This document shows positions 27,185 to 35,481 of a stretch of DNA of 64,000 nt, one piece after another. Both the position numbers and the translations under genes were made by a program. The notes under the pieces were generated by a model that searched no databases, was not told the DNA's origin, and saw only the letters and a list, made by a program, of their open reading frames with translations. Positions within the stretch are counted from its first letter, which is position 1; each line of letters opens with the position of its first letter. The stretch covers positions 83,173 to 147,172 of the forward strand of contig NZ_JBQHUF010000007.1 of NCBI RefSeq assembly GCF_052065355.1, read 5' to 3'. This stretch comes from Flavonifractor sp052065355 (GTDB lineage Bacteria; Bacillota; Clostridia; Oscillospirales; Oscillospiraceae).

Positions 27185-29125
27185 TTAGTAATCCAGATTC
27201 ACCGCGTACTTGGCGTTGCGCTCGATGAACTCCTTCCGGGGCTCCACCTTCTCGCCCATGAGGACGGTGAAGGTCTGGTCGGCAGCCACCGCGTCGTCCA
27301 GCTCGATGCGCTTGAGGGTGCGCCGCTCCGGGTCCATGGTGGTCTCCCACAGCTCGTGGGGGTTCATCTCGCCCAGGCCCTTATACCGGGAGATATCCAC
27401 CTTGGCGTTGGGGTTGTCTCCCCGGAGCTCGGCGGCGATCTTCTCACGCTCAATATCGTCAAAGGCCACCCGGGTGGTCTTGCCCCGGGTCAGCTTGTAC
27501 AGGGGAGGCACGGCGGCGTAGACGTAGCCGTGTTCAATGAGGGGCCGCATAAACCGGAAAAAGAAGGTCAGCAGCAGAGTACGGATGTGGGAGCCGTCCA
27601 CATCGGCATCGGCCATGATGATGATTTTGTGATAGCGCAGCTTTTCCAGGTCGAAGTCGTCACCGATGCCGGCGCCCAGGGCGGTGATGACGGGGGTCAG
27701 CTTGTCGTTGCCGTATACCTTGTCGGCACGGGCCTTCTCCACGTTGAGCATCTTGCCCCACAGCGGCAGGATGGCCTGGAACCGGCTGTCCCGGCCCTGG
27801 GTGGCGGAGCCGCCTGCGGAGTCGCCCTCCACGATGTAGAGCTCGGTGAGCTCGGGGTTGACCTCGTTGCAGTCCCGCAGCTTGTCGGGCATGGCGGCGC
27901 CGCCCAGAGCGGTCTTGCGGCGGATGGATTCCCGGGCTTTCCGGGCAGCCTCACGGGCCCGGTTGGCCATGAGGGCCTTGTCCAGGATGGCCTTGCCCAC
28001 GGCGGGGTTCTCCTCCAGGTATTCGGTGAGCTTTTCGGTGACGATGTTGTTCACCAGGGTGCGGATGGAGGCGTTGCCCAGCTTGGCCTTGGTCTGGCCC
28101 TCGAACTGGGCCTCGGTGAGCTTGACGGAGATAACGCAGGCGATGCCCTCCCGGCAGTCCTCGCCGGACACCTTGTCCTCGTCCTTGAGGATCTTCATCT
28201 TCTTGCCGTAGTTGTTGAGCACGGTGGTGAGAGCCCGCTTGAAGCCCTCCTCATGCATGCCGCCCTCAGGGGTGTGGACGTTGTTGGCAAAGGAGACGAT
28301 GGTCTCGTTATATCCGTCGTTGTACTGGAAGGCCACCTCCGCCATGGAGTCGTCCTTCATGCCGGACATGTACACCACGTCGGTATGGATCACATCCTTG
28401 GAGCGGTTGATGTAGGACACGAACTCCCGGATGCCGCCGGCGTAGTGCATGGTGTCTTCCTGCTCCCTGCCGGGCCGGGCATCGATGGTGTGGATGCGCA
28501 GGCCGGCATTGAGGAAGGCCTCCTCCCGCATGCGGGTGTGGAGGGTGTCGTAGTTATACTCCGTGACCTCGAACATCTCGGGGTCTGGCTTGAAGGTGAC
28601 CTCGGTGCCGTGGCGGTCGGTATCGCCCACGATCTGCATGGGCTGGGTCACCTTGCCCCGGGAGAACTTCATCTCGTAGATCTTGCCCTCTTTATGGACA
28701 CGAACCGTGAGCCACTCACTGAGGGCGTTAACTACCGAAGCGCCCACGCCGTGGAGGCCGCCGGACACCTTGTAGCCGCCGCCGCCGAACTTGCCGCCGG
28801 CGTGGAGGATGGTAAAGACCACTTCCAGGGCGGGCAGGCCGGTCTGGGGCTGGATATCCACCGGGATGCCGCGGCCGTTGTCGATGACGGTGATAGTATC
28901 CCCCTCGTCGATGCGGACGGTGATCTCGTCGCAGTAGCCCGCCAGGGCCTCGTCGATGGAGTTGTCCACGATCTCATAGACCAGATGGTGGAGACCGGAC
29001 TCACTGGTGGAGCCGATATACATGCCCGGGCGCTTCCGGACAGCCTCCAGGCCCTCCAGGACCTGGATTTCGGAGCCGCCGTATTCGTGCTCCACCTGGG
29101 TGGTGCTGTTCAGTTCTTCAGACAT
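27185..29125 (-). CDS. gyrB: DNA gyrase subunit B
   Basis: A 646-residue ATPase subunit. The GHKL ATP site is shown by EIVDNSIDEALAGYCDEI, DNGRGIPVD and the lid GGKFGGGGYKVSGGLHGVGASVVNAL. The TOPRIM motifs YIVEGDSAGGSA and IIMADADVDGSHIRTLLLTFFFR are present. It works with GyrA to introduce negative supercoils. ATG 29125 is preceded by GGAGG. A longer in-frame start is unlikely because it would run through a GC-rich hairpin region. Confidence 0.97.
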   Translation of the reverse strand: MSEELNSTTQVEHEYGGSEIQVLEGLEAVRKRPGMYIGSTSESGLHHLVYEIVDNSIDEALAGYCDEITVRIDEGDTITVIDNGRGIPVDIQPQTGLPALEVVFTILHAGGKFGGGGYKVSGGLHGVGASVVNALSEWLTVRVHKEGKIYEMKFSRGKVTQPMQIVGDTDRHGTEVTFKPDPEMFEVTEYNYDTLHTRMREEAFLNAGLRIHTIDARPGREQEDTMHYAGGIREFVSYINRSKDVIHTDVVYMSGMKDDSMAEVAFQYNDGYNETIVSFANNVHTPEGGMHEEGFKRALTTVLNNYGKKMKILKDEDKVSGEDCREGIACVISVKLTEAQFEGQTKAKLGNASIRTLVNNIVTEKLTEYLEENPAVGKAILDKALMANRAREAARKARESIRRKTALGGAAMPDKLRDCNEVNPELTELYIVEGDSAGGSATQGRDSRFQAILPLWGKMLNVEKARADKVYGNDKLTPVITALGAGIGDDFDLEKLRYHKIIIMADADVDGSHIRTLLLTFFFRFMRPLIEHGYVYAAVPPLYKLTRGKTTRVAFDDIEREKIAAELRGDNPNAKVDISRYKGLGEMNPHELWETTMDPERRTLKRIELDDAVAADQTFTVLMGEKVEPRKEFIERNAKYAVNLDY

Positions 29126-29168
29126 TTGAAAACCTCCATTGGGATCCTTCGGGCAGCCAGGGGCCGAT

Positions 29169-29201
29169 CCTGCAGCTCTTGCAGGAGCCGCCTCCGGCGG
29201 C
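29169..29201 (-). repeat. Two hairpins between remB and gyrB
   Basis: CCTGCA/TGCAGG (29169-29174 with 29180-29185) and GCCGCC/GGCGGC (29187-29192 with 29196-29201). No T run follows. They lie in the roughly 90-base gap upstream of gyrB and could stabilise or process the mRNA. Confidence 0.5.
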
Positions 29202-29214
29202 CCGTCCTCTAAAT

Positions 29215-29478
29215 TTATTCGAAACTGTTGCTCTCCGCCCGCCGCAGCAGAGTGGCCGCCGAGAGCTGAGACAGATAAACGGTGCTGTTTCCCCGCTCCT
29301 GGGTGCACAGGACAAAGGACCGGGGCAGATCGTCGGACACGTTGACCACCCGTCCCTCCTTCTCCGCCCGCTCCAGAAAGGCGCGGGTCAGGTGGGAGGA
29401 GCTGGTGTTGTCCAGATCGAAGATCCCCACCACATCCCGGTAGGGGACCACCACGCTCTGGCCCAGATGCAGATACAT
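29215..29478 (-). CDS. remB: RemB/DUF370 extracellular-matrix regulator homologue
   Basis: An 87-residue DUF370 protein (MYLHLGQSVVVPYRDVVGIFDLDNTSSS...SFVLCTQERGNSTVYLSQLSAATLLRR). This is the homologue of B. subtilis RemB (YaaB), which lies between recF and gyrB and belongs with RemA among DNA-binding regulators of biofilm matrix genes. Whether that role holds here is unknown. The preceding 103-residue membrane protein ends two bases before its start, so they are translationally linked. Confidence 0.92.
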   Translation of the reverse strand: MYLHLGQSVVVPYRDVVGIFDLDNTSSSHLTRAFLERAEKEGRVVNVSDDLPRSFVLCTQERGNSTVYLSQLSAATLLRRAESNSFE

Positions 29479-29479
29479 G

Positions 29480-29791
29480 TCAGTCCCTCCTCTTTTTCTC
29501 CCAGATCACTTTGGGGCTCCATAATTTCTTCCACAGCCGCCAGCCCAGCACGATGCCGATCAAGGCGAACAGGGCGGGCAGGCCGGGGACGAACAGGAGC
29601 TGGGTCACCGGGGAGTGGTCGGCCTCCCACACTCTCAGCCGTCCCATTGCTGTCCAAACCGCCAAAATCAGGACGATCAAAGGCGGCAGAGCCCGCCACA
29701 GCTTCCGTTTGGGAAACCGGCAGACCAGATATTGAGCGATCAGCCCCAAGACCAGGGGCAGCACGCAGAAAATGCCGATGATAATGGGCAT
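29480..29791 (-). CDS. Small membrane protein of unknown function
   Basis: A 103-residue protein with three hydrophobic stretches (about 4-20, 33-50, 66-88) separated by basic loops, ending in KKRRD. No family was recognised. It has an AAGGAGA site overlapping the end of recF and nearly touches remB, so it is expressed with the recF-remB-gyrB-gyrA group. It is an insertion relative to the B. subtilis order recF-remB. Confidence 0.7.
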   Translation of the reverse strand: MPIIIGIFCVLPLVLGLIAQYLVCRFPKRKLWRALPPLIVLILAVWTAMGRLRVWEADHSPVTQLLFVPGLPALFALIGIVLGWRLWKKLWSPKVIWEKKRRD

Positions 29792-29800
29792 AGGGTCTCC

Positions 29801-30907
29801 TTATCCCACCAGCGCCCCGTCTTTGATGTGGAAGGTGCGGGCGCTCCCCAGCCGGGAGAGGTCCATCTCCTCACAACAGGTAATGAAAACCTGGCCGCTG
29901 GTGATACGTTTGAGTACAAATTCCTGCCGTTTTCCGTCCAGCTCGGACAAAACATCGTCCAGCAGCAGCACCGGCCACTCCCCGGTCTCCCGGAAAAAGA
30001 TTTCCCGGGAAGCCAGCTTGAGGGACAACGCCGCCGTCCGGGTCTGGCCCTGGGAGGCAAACTGCCGGGCGGAGAGCCCGTCCAGCAGCACCGCCAGATC
30101 GTCCTTGTGGGGACCGGACAGGCATTGACGGGATTCCAGCTCCGCCCTCCGGTGGGACTGCTGGTGTTCCAGCAGCTGCTCCAGAATGGTGCGGGCGGGA
30201 GCAAGAGGGTCTTCCACGGTGCTTACCGTCTCATACCCCAGCTCCAGCGCCTCCCGCCCGCCGGAGAAGTCCCGGTGGATGGGGGGCGTCACCTCCCCCA
30301 GCCGCTTGATGAAGTGGGCCCGGTAGTGGATGATCAGGGCACCGGTCTGGGCCATGCGGAGATTGAACTCGTCCAGGGTGTCCAGCAGAGAGGGATGCTC
30401 CTCCCAGTCCCGCAGGATCCGGGTCTTGTGCTCATACAGCCGGCGGTACTCCGCCAGGGCCTCGGCATACTTGGGCCGCAGCTGGCAGATGCAGCTGTCC
30501 AGAAACTTCCGGCGCACCGCCGCACCCTCCCGGATCAGCCACAGATCCTCCGGGCAGAAGAGCACGGTGTTGAGCACTCCCGACAGCTCCCCGGCTGTCT
30601 TTAGCCGCACCCCGTTGGAAAAGAGCTGCCGCCTGGCGCCCCGGCTCAGCCGGGCCTCCAGAGTGAATTTCCGCTCCCGGGCCTCTACCTCGCCCTTCAC
30701 AAAGGCGTGGTCCACGCCGAACTGGATGAGCTCCTTGTCGTACCTGGCCCGGTGGGAGGAGGCGGTGGACAAATAGGCCACGGCCTCCAGCAGGTTGGTC
30801 TTGCCCTGGGCGTTTTCTCCCCAAATCACATTGACGCTGGGGGAAAACTCCCCTTCAAAGTGGGGGTAGTTCCGGAAAAAGTCCAGGGTGATGGAGCGAA
30901 GGATCAT
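29801..30907 (-). CDS. recF: DNA replication/repair protein RecF
   Basis: A 368-residue ABC-type ATPase that binds ssDNA gaps and loads RecA through RecOR. The Walker A GENAQGKT is at 30-37, the signature region SAR(Q/Q)FASQGQTR in the C-terminal half, and Walker B LLLDDVLSELD near 310. The ATG at 30907 overlaps the stop of the S4 gene by four bases (ATGA), so they are translationally coupled. Complete. Confidence 0.96.
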   Translation of the reverse strand: MILRSITLDFFRNYPHFEGEFSPSVNVIWGENAQGKTNLLEAVAYLSTASSHRARYDKELIQFGVDHAFVKGEVEARERKFTLEARLSRGARRQLFSNGVRLKTAGELSGVLNTVLFCPEDLWLIREGAAVRRKFLDSCICQLRPKYAEALAEYRRLYEHKTRILRDWEEHPSLLDTLDEFNLRMAQTGALIIHYRAHFIKRLGEVTPPIHRDFSGGREALELGYETVSTVEDPLAPARTILEQLLEHQQSHRRAELESRQCLSGPHKDDLAVLLDGLSARQFASQGQTRTAALSLKLASREIFFRETGEWPVLLLDDVLSELDGKRQEFVLKRITSGQVFITCCEEMDLSRLGSARTFHIKDGALVG

Positions 30908-31116
30908 ACCACTTCCAGCTCCACCCCGTCCAGGGCGGCCTTGTCGCCGGGGCGCAGCTTCTTGCCCCGCATGGTGCATACCTCGCCGTTCACCGTCACC
31001 TCACCGGCCTGGATCCGCTCCTTGGCGTCCCCGCCGGTCTCGGCCATGCCCTCAAATTTCAGCAGGGCCTCCAGCTTGATGAATTCGGTGGTAATCTTGA
31101 CTTGTCTGTGTTCCAT
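30904..31116 (-). CDS. yaaA: S4-domain RNA-binding protein YaaA
   Basis: A 70-residue protein made of one S4-like RNA-binding domain (TTEFIKLEALLKFEGMAETGGDAKERIQAGEVTVNGEV). Its place between dnaN and recF is conserved in Firmicutes. It is thought to act on ribosome assembly. It overlaps recF by four bases. Confidence 0.9.
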   Translation of the reverse strand: MEHRQVKITTEFIKLEALLKFEGMAETGGDAKERIQAGEVTVNGEVCTMRGKKLRPGDKAALDGVELEVV

Positions 31117-31122
31117 CTGTGC

Positions 31123-31545
31123 TCAGCCCTCCATGCAGGATTCCAGCAGGGCGTATACCTCCGGCAGCGCCTTTTTCAGCGCAACCGGCTTGCCCTTGGC
31201 CCGGTCGTAGAAGAAGTGGACGCTGGTGCCCACCGCCCGGATCTGGCCGGTGGCGGCATCCGCCATGGTGTAGCTCAGCTCCATCTTGGCGGCCTGGAGC
31301 TTGGTCACCTTCATGGTGATGGCCACCGTCTCCCCAAACCGGGTCATGGATTTATAGGAACAGGACACGCTGTACACGGCAAAGTCGATGCCTGCCTCCA
31401 CCGCCTTCTCGTAGCCCCAGCCCAGCTGGTCCATGAAGTCGGAGCGGGCCTCCTCCATCCACAGGATATGATTTCCATGGTGGACGATACTCATGCCGTC
31501 GGTCTCATAAAACTGCACTTTGTGCAGGTAAGGATGCAGTTCCAA
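31123..31545 (-). CDS. Acyl-CoA thioesterase, 4-hydroxybenzoyl-CoA thioesterase (YbgC-like) family
   Basis: A 140-residue hot-dog fold protein. YETDGMSIVHHGNHILWMEEAR at about 13-34 carries the catalytic Asp (D16) and the conserved His pair. It would cleave short or medium acyl-CoA thioesters; the substrate is unknown. It is inserted between dnaN (21 bases upstream) and yaaA (six bases downstream), which are adjacent in model Firmicutes, so it shares the replication operon. Confidence 0.88.
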   Translation of the reverse strand: MELHPYLHKVQFYETDGMSIVHHGNHILWMEEARSDFMDQLGWGYEKAVEAGIDFAVYSVSCSYKSMTRFGETVAITMKVTKLQAAKMELSYTMADAATGQIRAVGTSVHFFYDRAKGKPVALKKALPEVYALLESCMEG

Positions 31546-31566
31546 GGTCTGTTTTCTCCTTTTCTG

Positions 31567-32679
31567 TTACTCCCCGGCCCGCAGACGGACGGGCAGCACC
31601 ATGTAGAGGAACTTTTCCTCTCCCTCAGTGGGCAGGATGACGCAGGGGGACACGCCGGTGGTCAGCTCCAGCCGAACCTGGTCGGCGGGAGCGGCCTTTA
31701 AGGCGTCCATCAGATATTTGTTGTTGAAGCCGATCTCCAGCCCCTCGCCGTCGCCGGTGATGGGGCACTCATCATAGGCGTCGCCGATGGCGGTTTTGGT
31801 GGTGATCTTGAGCACGCCGTTGTCAAACACGCAGCGCAGAGGGCTCTTCAGCTTGTCGCTGATGATCAGGCTGACGCGGTCGATGGAGGAGAGCAGCGCC
31901 CGGGTATCACCTTCCACATGGATGGTGTTGTTCCGGGGAATGGCCTGACGGTAAGCCAGGAATTCACCCTCCAGCCGGCGGGAAACCAGCATGGTATCCC
32001 CAACTTTGAACATTACATGGCGGGCGCCCTGGGTGACGGAGGCAGTTTCGTCCACATCAGAGCAGATCTTTTCCACCTCGGACAGGGCCGCGCCGGGCAC
32101 CACGAAGGAGAACTCGGGAGCGCCTTCCTTTTTCTGGATGGACTCATGCCGCAGGGCCAGCCGGTAGCCGTCCACAGAGACGATGGTCAGGCCGCTGTCG
32201 TCCACTTCAAACAGGGAGCCGGTGTGAATGGGACGGCTCTCGTTGTCGCTGACGGCGAACAGGGTTTGGGAAATCATGGCTTTCAGCTTGCTCTGTTCCA
32301 GAACCAGGGAATTCTGGTATTCCACGGTGGGCAGCTCGGGGAACTCCTCCGGGTCGGTACCCAGGATATTGAATTCGCTCATGCCGCATTTGATGTTGAC
32401 CATATAGTTATCAGCCTGGAAAGTGACCATATCATCGGGCATTTTGCGGATAATCTCTCCGAACAGACGGGCACCCAGCACCAGGGTACCCTCCTCCTGG
32501 ATCTCGGCGGGCACCACGGTGCGGATTCCGGTCTCCAGATTGTAGCCGGTGAGCCGCAGATCGTTGCCGGCCTCTACCAGAATTCCTTCCAGAGCGGGAA
32601 TGGAGCTCTTGGGCGATACCGCCCGGGAGGTGGTGGAGATGGCTGCCTGCAAGAGCGCCTTTTCGCAGGTGAATTTCAT
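31567..32679 (-). CDS. dnaN: DNA polymerase III beta sliding clamp
   Basis: A 370-residue clamp that tethers polymerase to DNA as a dimeric ring. It begins MKFTCEKALLQAAISTTSRAV, has the three-domain pattern (VLGARLFGEIIRKMP; LAVSDNESRPIHTG; the third-domain KYLMDALKA) and ends in VLPVRL. The ATG at 32679 follows a GGAGG site; longer frames upstream run through the origin. It is separated from dnaA by 252 bases holding DnaA boxes. Confidence 0.97.
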   Translation of the reverse strand: MKFTCEKALLQAAISTTSRAVSPKSSIPALEGILVEAGNDLRLTGYNLETGIRTVVPAEIQEEGTLVLGARLFGEIIRKMPDDMVTFQADNYMVNIKCGMSEFNILGTDPEEFPELPTVEYQNSLVLEQSKLKAMISQTLFAVSDNESRPIHTGSLFEVDDSGLTIVSVDGYRLALRHESIQKKEGAPEFSFVVPGAALSEVEKICSDVDETASVTQGARHVMFKVGDTMLVSRRLEGEFLAYRQAIPRNNTIHVEGDTRALLSSIDRVSLIISDKLKSPLRCVFDNGVLKITTKTAIGDAYDECPITGDGEGLEIGFNNKYLMDALKAAPADQVRLELTTGVSPCVILPTEGEEKFLYMVLPVRLRAGE

Positions 32680-32770
32680 AGCGTTGCTTCCTCCGTTTCC
32701 TGCTCCCCTCCGCTCCTCCAGGAGAAAGAGGGGGATAAATGTCGTAATAGTAAGCCGTAGGGAAAAATGA

Positions 32771-32919
32771 TGTGGAAAACTCCCGCAAAGCCTTGAGGGC
32801 CATGGGAAAAAACGTCCACAGGGGTTGTGGATGAAAAATTGCCCTTTCCACATGTGGATAACCGGGGCAAAACTTATCCACAGGCGTCTTTCCACATCTC
32901 CCCAAAATCCTGTGGAAAG
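32771..32919. other. oriC: DnaA-box cluster between dnaA and dnaN
   Basis: Perfect DnaA boxes occur at 32853-32861 (minus-strand TTATCCACA) and 32874-32882 (plus-strand TTATCCACA). Near matches are at 32771-32779 and 32826-32834 (one mismatch each) and at 32888-32896 and 32911-32919 (two mismatches each). They lie between the dnaA 3' end and dnaN, a standard Firmicutes origin site. The whole 252-base gap (32680-32931) has no gene. An unwinding element was not identified with confidence. Confidence 0.85.
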
Positions 32920-32931
32920 GTGGAAAAATCC

Positions 32932-34245
32932 TTATTCGTACCGGGCGTTGATATTGGCGTTGATGTCCTTGATGACCTCGGCGATCTCAGGGGACTGCTT
33001 GGTCAGCTTTTCGATGCGGTCAATGGAGTGCATGACGGTGGTGTGGTCGCGGCCTTCGAACTCCTTGCCGATCTCCTTCAGGGACAGATTGGTCATCCGG
33101 CGGATCTGATACATGGCGATCTGCCGGGCCAGCGCGGTGTCCTTGGTACGGCCCTGACCCCGCAGTGCCTCCGGGTCGATGTTGTAGAACTTGCCCACCT
33201 CGTCGATGATGACCTCCGGCGAGGGGAGGAACTCCGCCTTGTCCTTGAACATGTCCCGCACCGCCCGGGTGACGGTGTCCACGTCCACGCTCTCCCCCAT
33301 CAGCTCCTGGAAAGCCAGGATTTTGTTGACGGTGCCCTCAATCTGACGCACGTTGGAGGTAATATTCTCCGCGATGTACTGGAGCACCGGATCGGGCAGG
33401 TTCATGCCCCGGCGGATGGCCTTGTTCTTGATGATGGCCACGCGGGTCTCGTAGTCCGGGGGCTGGATGTCCACAGGCAGGCCCCACTCAAATCGGGTAC
33501 GCAGACGGTCGTCCAGCCGCAGCATCTCCTTGGGGGGACGGTCGGCGGTGAATACGATCTGACGGCCCGCCTCGTACAGGGTGTTGAAGGTGTGGAACAT
33601 CTCCTCCTGGGTGGACTCGCGGCCGGCGATGAACTGCACGTCGTCCATGAGGAACACGTCGGCGGACCGGTACTTTTCCCGGAACTCTGGGTTGCGGCCC
33701 TCCCGAATGGCCTGGATCAGCTCATTGGTGAAGGAATCGCCCTTGATGTACACGATGCGGTACTCCGGGTGATTGCGGTGGATCTTGTGGGCGATGGCGT
33801 ACAGCAGGTGGGTCTTGCCCAGGCCGGACTCGCCGTAGATGAACAGGGGGTTGTAGGTCTTGGCGGGCTGCTCGGCCACCGCCAGGGCGGCGGCGTGGGC
33901 GAACTTGTTGGAGGAGCCCACCACGAACCGCTCAAAGGTATACTCCTCCGTGCCGGGGAGAAACACGTCGTCCACAGGCTTGCCGTAGCCCTCCAGCTCC
34001 CCCTCCCCCAGCACCACTACCTCGAACTCGGCGGAAAAGAGCTCGTGGAGGGCCTTCTGAATCACGGGCACATAGCGGGACTGGATAATGTCCCGCTTGA
34101 AGTTGGAGGGAGTATGGATCACAAACCGGTTTGCCTCCAGCGCCACGGCGGTGGCGTCGTCAAACCAGGTGTTGATAGTGGTGGCGGTCATCTCCCCTTC
34201 CATCAGGGAGAGCACCTTGGCCCAGAGATCGGCCGGTAAATTCAC
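32932..34245 (-). CDS. dnaA: Chromosomal replication initiator DnaA
   Basis: A 437-residue initiator. The AAA+ core has Walker A GESGLGKT at 138-145 and FLMDDVQF (Walker B). The C-terminal DNA-binding domain has the signature GRDHTTVMHSIDRIEKL. A GTG start at 34245 is supported by GAGGTGG upstream and by the resulting N-terminus (NLPADLWAKVLSLMEGEMT), which fits domain I; an earlier in-frame ATG would have no site. Transcribed from a TTGCGA/TATAAT promoter and leads the dnaN-recF-gyrBA cluster. Confidence 0.97.
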   Translation of the reverse strand: MNLPADLWAKVLSLMEGEMTATTINTWFDDATAVALEANRFVIHTPSNFKRDIIQSRYVPVIQKALHELFSAEFEVVVLGEGELEGYGKPVDDVFLPGTEEYTFERFVVGSSNKFAHAAALAVAEQPAKTYNPLFIYGESGLGKTHLLYAIAHKIHRNHPEYRIVYIKGDSFTNELIQAIREGRNPEFREKYRSADVFLMDDVQFIAGRESTQEEMFHTFNTLYEAGRQIVFTADRPPKEMLRLDDRLRTRFEWGLPVDIQPPDYETRVAIIKNKAIRRGMNLPDPVLQYIAENITSNVRQIEGTVNKILAFQELMGESVDVDTVTRAVRDMFKDKAEFLPSPEVIIDEVGKFYNIDPEALRGQGRTKDTALARQIAMYQIRRMTNLSLKEIGKEFEGRDHTTVMHSIDRIEKLTKQSPEIAEVIKDINANINARYE

Positions 34246-34285
34246 GAAGAGACCACCTCTTTCGGTAAAATATCGTATCCAATTA

Positions 34286-34314
34286 ATTATACCAAAAAAA
34301 CGCCCTGGTCGCAA
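34286..34314 (-). promoter_or_regulatory. Promoter of dnaA
   Basis: On the minus strand: TTGCGA (34309-34314), a 17-base spacer and an extended -10 TGGTATAAT (-10 at 34286-34291). Leader of about 35 bases to the GTG start. Confidence 0.75.
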
Positions 34315-34447
34315 CCGATACTATATAAAAAAGAATTCCTTTTTCCGGGTGATTTTTGGTGTCCCCACGGAGGGGGAGCCCGGGCCCTCCCGGAGGCGTT
34401 CCGCACCCCTGTCCGCCTCCACGGCTGTGCGGCGGTGGGGAGAGAGC

Positions 34448-34464
34448 CACAAGATATTGTATTT
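34448..34464. promoter_or_regulatory. CACAAGATATTGTATTT element (NrdR-box-like)
   Basis: The core matches the NrdR consensus (CWATATATWG) at nine of ten positions and resembles the copy at 7111-7127. It sits in the dnaA-rpmH gap about 47 bases before the rpmH -35. The rest of this 411-base gap (34246-34656) holds GC-rich palindromes near 34370-34400 and promoters, and no gene was seen in it. The assignment is speculative. Confidence 0.35.
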
Positions 34465-34510
34465 GTGTCCCAGAAGGGAGAAAAAAACAAAAAAAGATGC
34501 AAAGTTATGG

Positions 34511-34540
34511 TTGACAGGTGATTTTTAAATAGGCTATAAT
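34511..34540 (+). promoter_or_regulatory. Promoter of rpmH operon
   Basis: TTGACA (34511-34516), an 18-base spacer and TATAAT (34535-34540), both perfect. Confidence 0.85.
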
Positions 34541-34548
34541 ACCATGTG

Positions 34549-34630
34549 CGCCGTATACGCGGCGTAGTGTAAAGCAGTTTCCTTTGTCAACCGCAGCCGA
34601 AAGGCTGTTGTGGAGGCGGGATGACCCGCC
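34549..34630 (+). promoter_or_regulatory. Structured leader of rpmH mRNA
   Basis: Three hairpins in about 80 bases: CGCCG/CGGCG (34549-34553 with 34560-34564), CAGCC-GAAA-GGCTG (34594-34607), and GGCGGG-ATGA-CCCGCC (34615-34630). No T run is present. The AGGAGG site of rpmH follows at 34642-34647. The role is unknown. Confidence 0.5.
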
Positions 34631-34656
34631 GATCATTGAACAGGAGGTGTCCTCAC

Positions 34657-34791
34657 ATGGTCCGTACCTATCAGCCCAAGAAGCGCCAGCGCTCCAAGGA
34701 GCACGGTTTCCGCAAGCGCATGCGCACCGCCAACGGCCGCAAGGTCCTGGCTCGCCGCCGCGCGAAAGGCCGCGCCCGTCTGACCCATTGA
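34657..34791 (+). CDS. rpmH: 50S ribosomal protein L34
   Basis: Forty-four residues, the standard length. The sequence is the familiar basic L34 (MVRTYQPKKRQRSKEHGFRK, then RM..ANGRKVLARRRAKGRARLTH). It starts the rpmH-rnpA-yidD-yidC-jag operon divergent from dnaA. ATG at 34657 with AGGAGG nine bases before. Confidence 0.97.
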   Translation: MVRTYQPKKRQRSKEHGFRKRMRTANGRKVLARRRAKGRARLTH

Positions 34792-34880
34792 TGGGTCCGC
34801 GAATGGAATAGGGCTTTTTTGAGGGGCGGGGGAGCTTTCCCACCGCCCCTGCGCAGTATACGCAGAAACGGAGCGGGAAC

Positions 34881-35234
34881 GTGAAGCAGACCATTTCCCT
34901 GAAACAGAATCATGTGTTCCGCCGGCTGTACAGCAAGGGCAAGAGCGCGGTGGATTCCCGTCTGGCGGTCTACTGCCGGAAAAACGGCAGGACAGGCAAC
35001 CGGCTGGGTCTCACCGTGGGGGTCAAGCTGGGCAAGGCCGTGGTGCGCAACCGCACCCGCCGCCGGATCCGGGAGGCCTATCGCATCCATGAGGACCGCT
35101 TTGTGTCCGGCTATGACATTGTGGTGGTGGCCCGGGTAAAAGCGGGTCACAGCCGTTATCGGGAGCTGGAGCGCAGCCTGCTGACTTTGTCGGACAAGCT
35201 GGGCCTGCTGCGGAAGGAGGCGGGCAGAGGATGA
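34881..35234 (+). CDS. rnpA: Ribonuclease P protein component
   Basis: A 117-residue basic protein that assists the RNase P RNA in removing the 5' leader of tRNA precursors. The conserved core GVKLGKAVVRNRTRRRIREAYR contains the family RNR motif. Starts at GTG 34881 with a GGAGCGGG-like site; the rare start fits its known low expression next to rpmH. It overlaps yidD by four bases. Confidence 0.94.
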   Translation: MKQTISLKQNHVFRRLYSKGKSAVDSRLAVYCRKNGRTGNRLGLTVGVKLGKAVVRNRTRRRIREAYRIHEDRFVSGYDIVVVARVKAGHSRYRELERSLLTLSDKLGLLRKEAGRG

Positions 35235-35449
35235 AAACGATCCTTCTGGCCGCCATCCGGTTTTACCGCAAATACATCTCTCCCGCCCGTCCCCCCTGCT
35301 GCCGGTTTATCCCCACCTGCTCGGCCTATGCCCTGGAGGCGGTGGAAAAATACGGAGCCCTCAAGGGGGGCTTTCTGGCGCTGCGCCGTCTGCTGAAATG
35401 TCAGCCCTTCCATAAGCAGGAAACCATCGAGTACGACCCCGTCCCCTAG
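35231..35449 (+). CDS. yidD: YidD membrane-protein insertion efficiency factor
   Basis: A 72-residue DUF37 protein (IRFYRKYISPARPPCCRFIPTCSAYALEAVEKYGALKGG). Amphipathic and membrane-associated, it helps YidC-dependent insertion. ATG overlaps the rnpA stop, so translation is coupled. Next gene is yidC after 32 bases. Confidence 0.95.
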   Translation: MKTILLAAIRFYRKYISPARPPCCRFIPTCSAYALEAVEKYGALKGGFLALRRLLKCQPFHKQETIEYDPVP

Positions 35450-35481
35450 CGGGACAGATTACGCAACTTGGAGGCGCGCAA

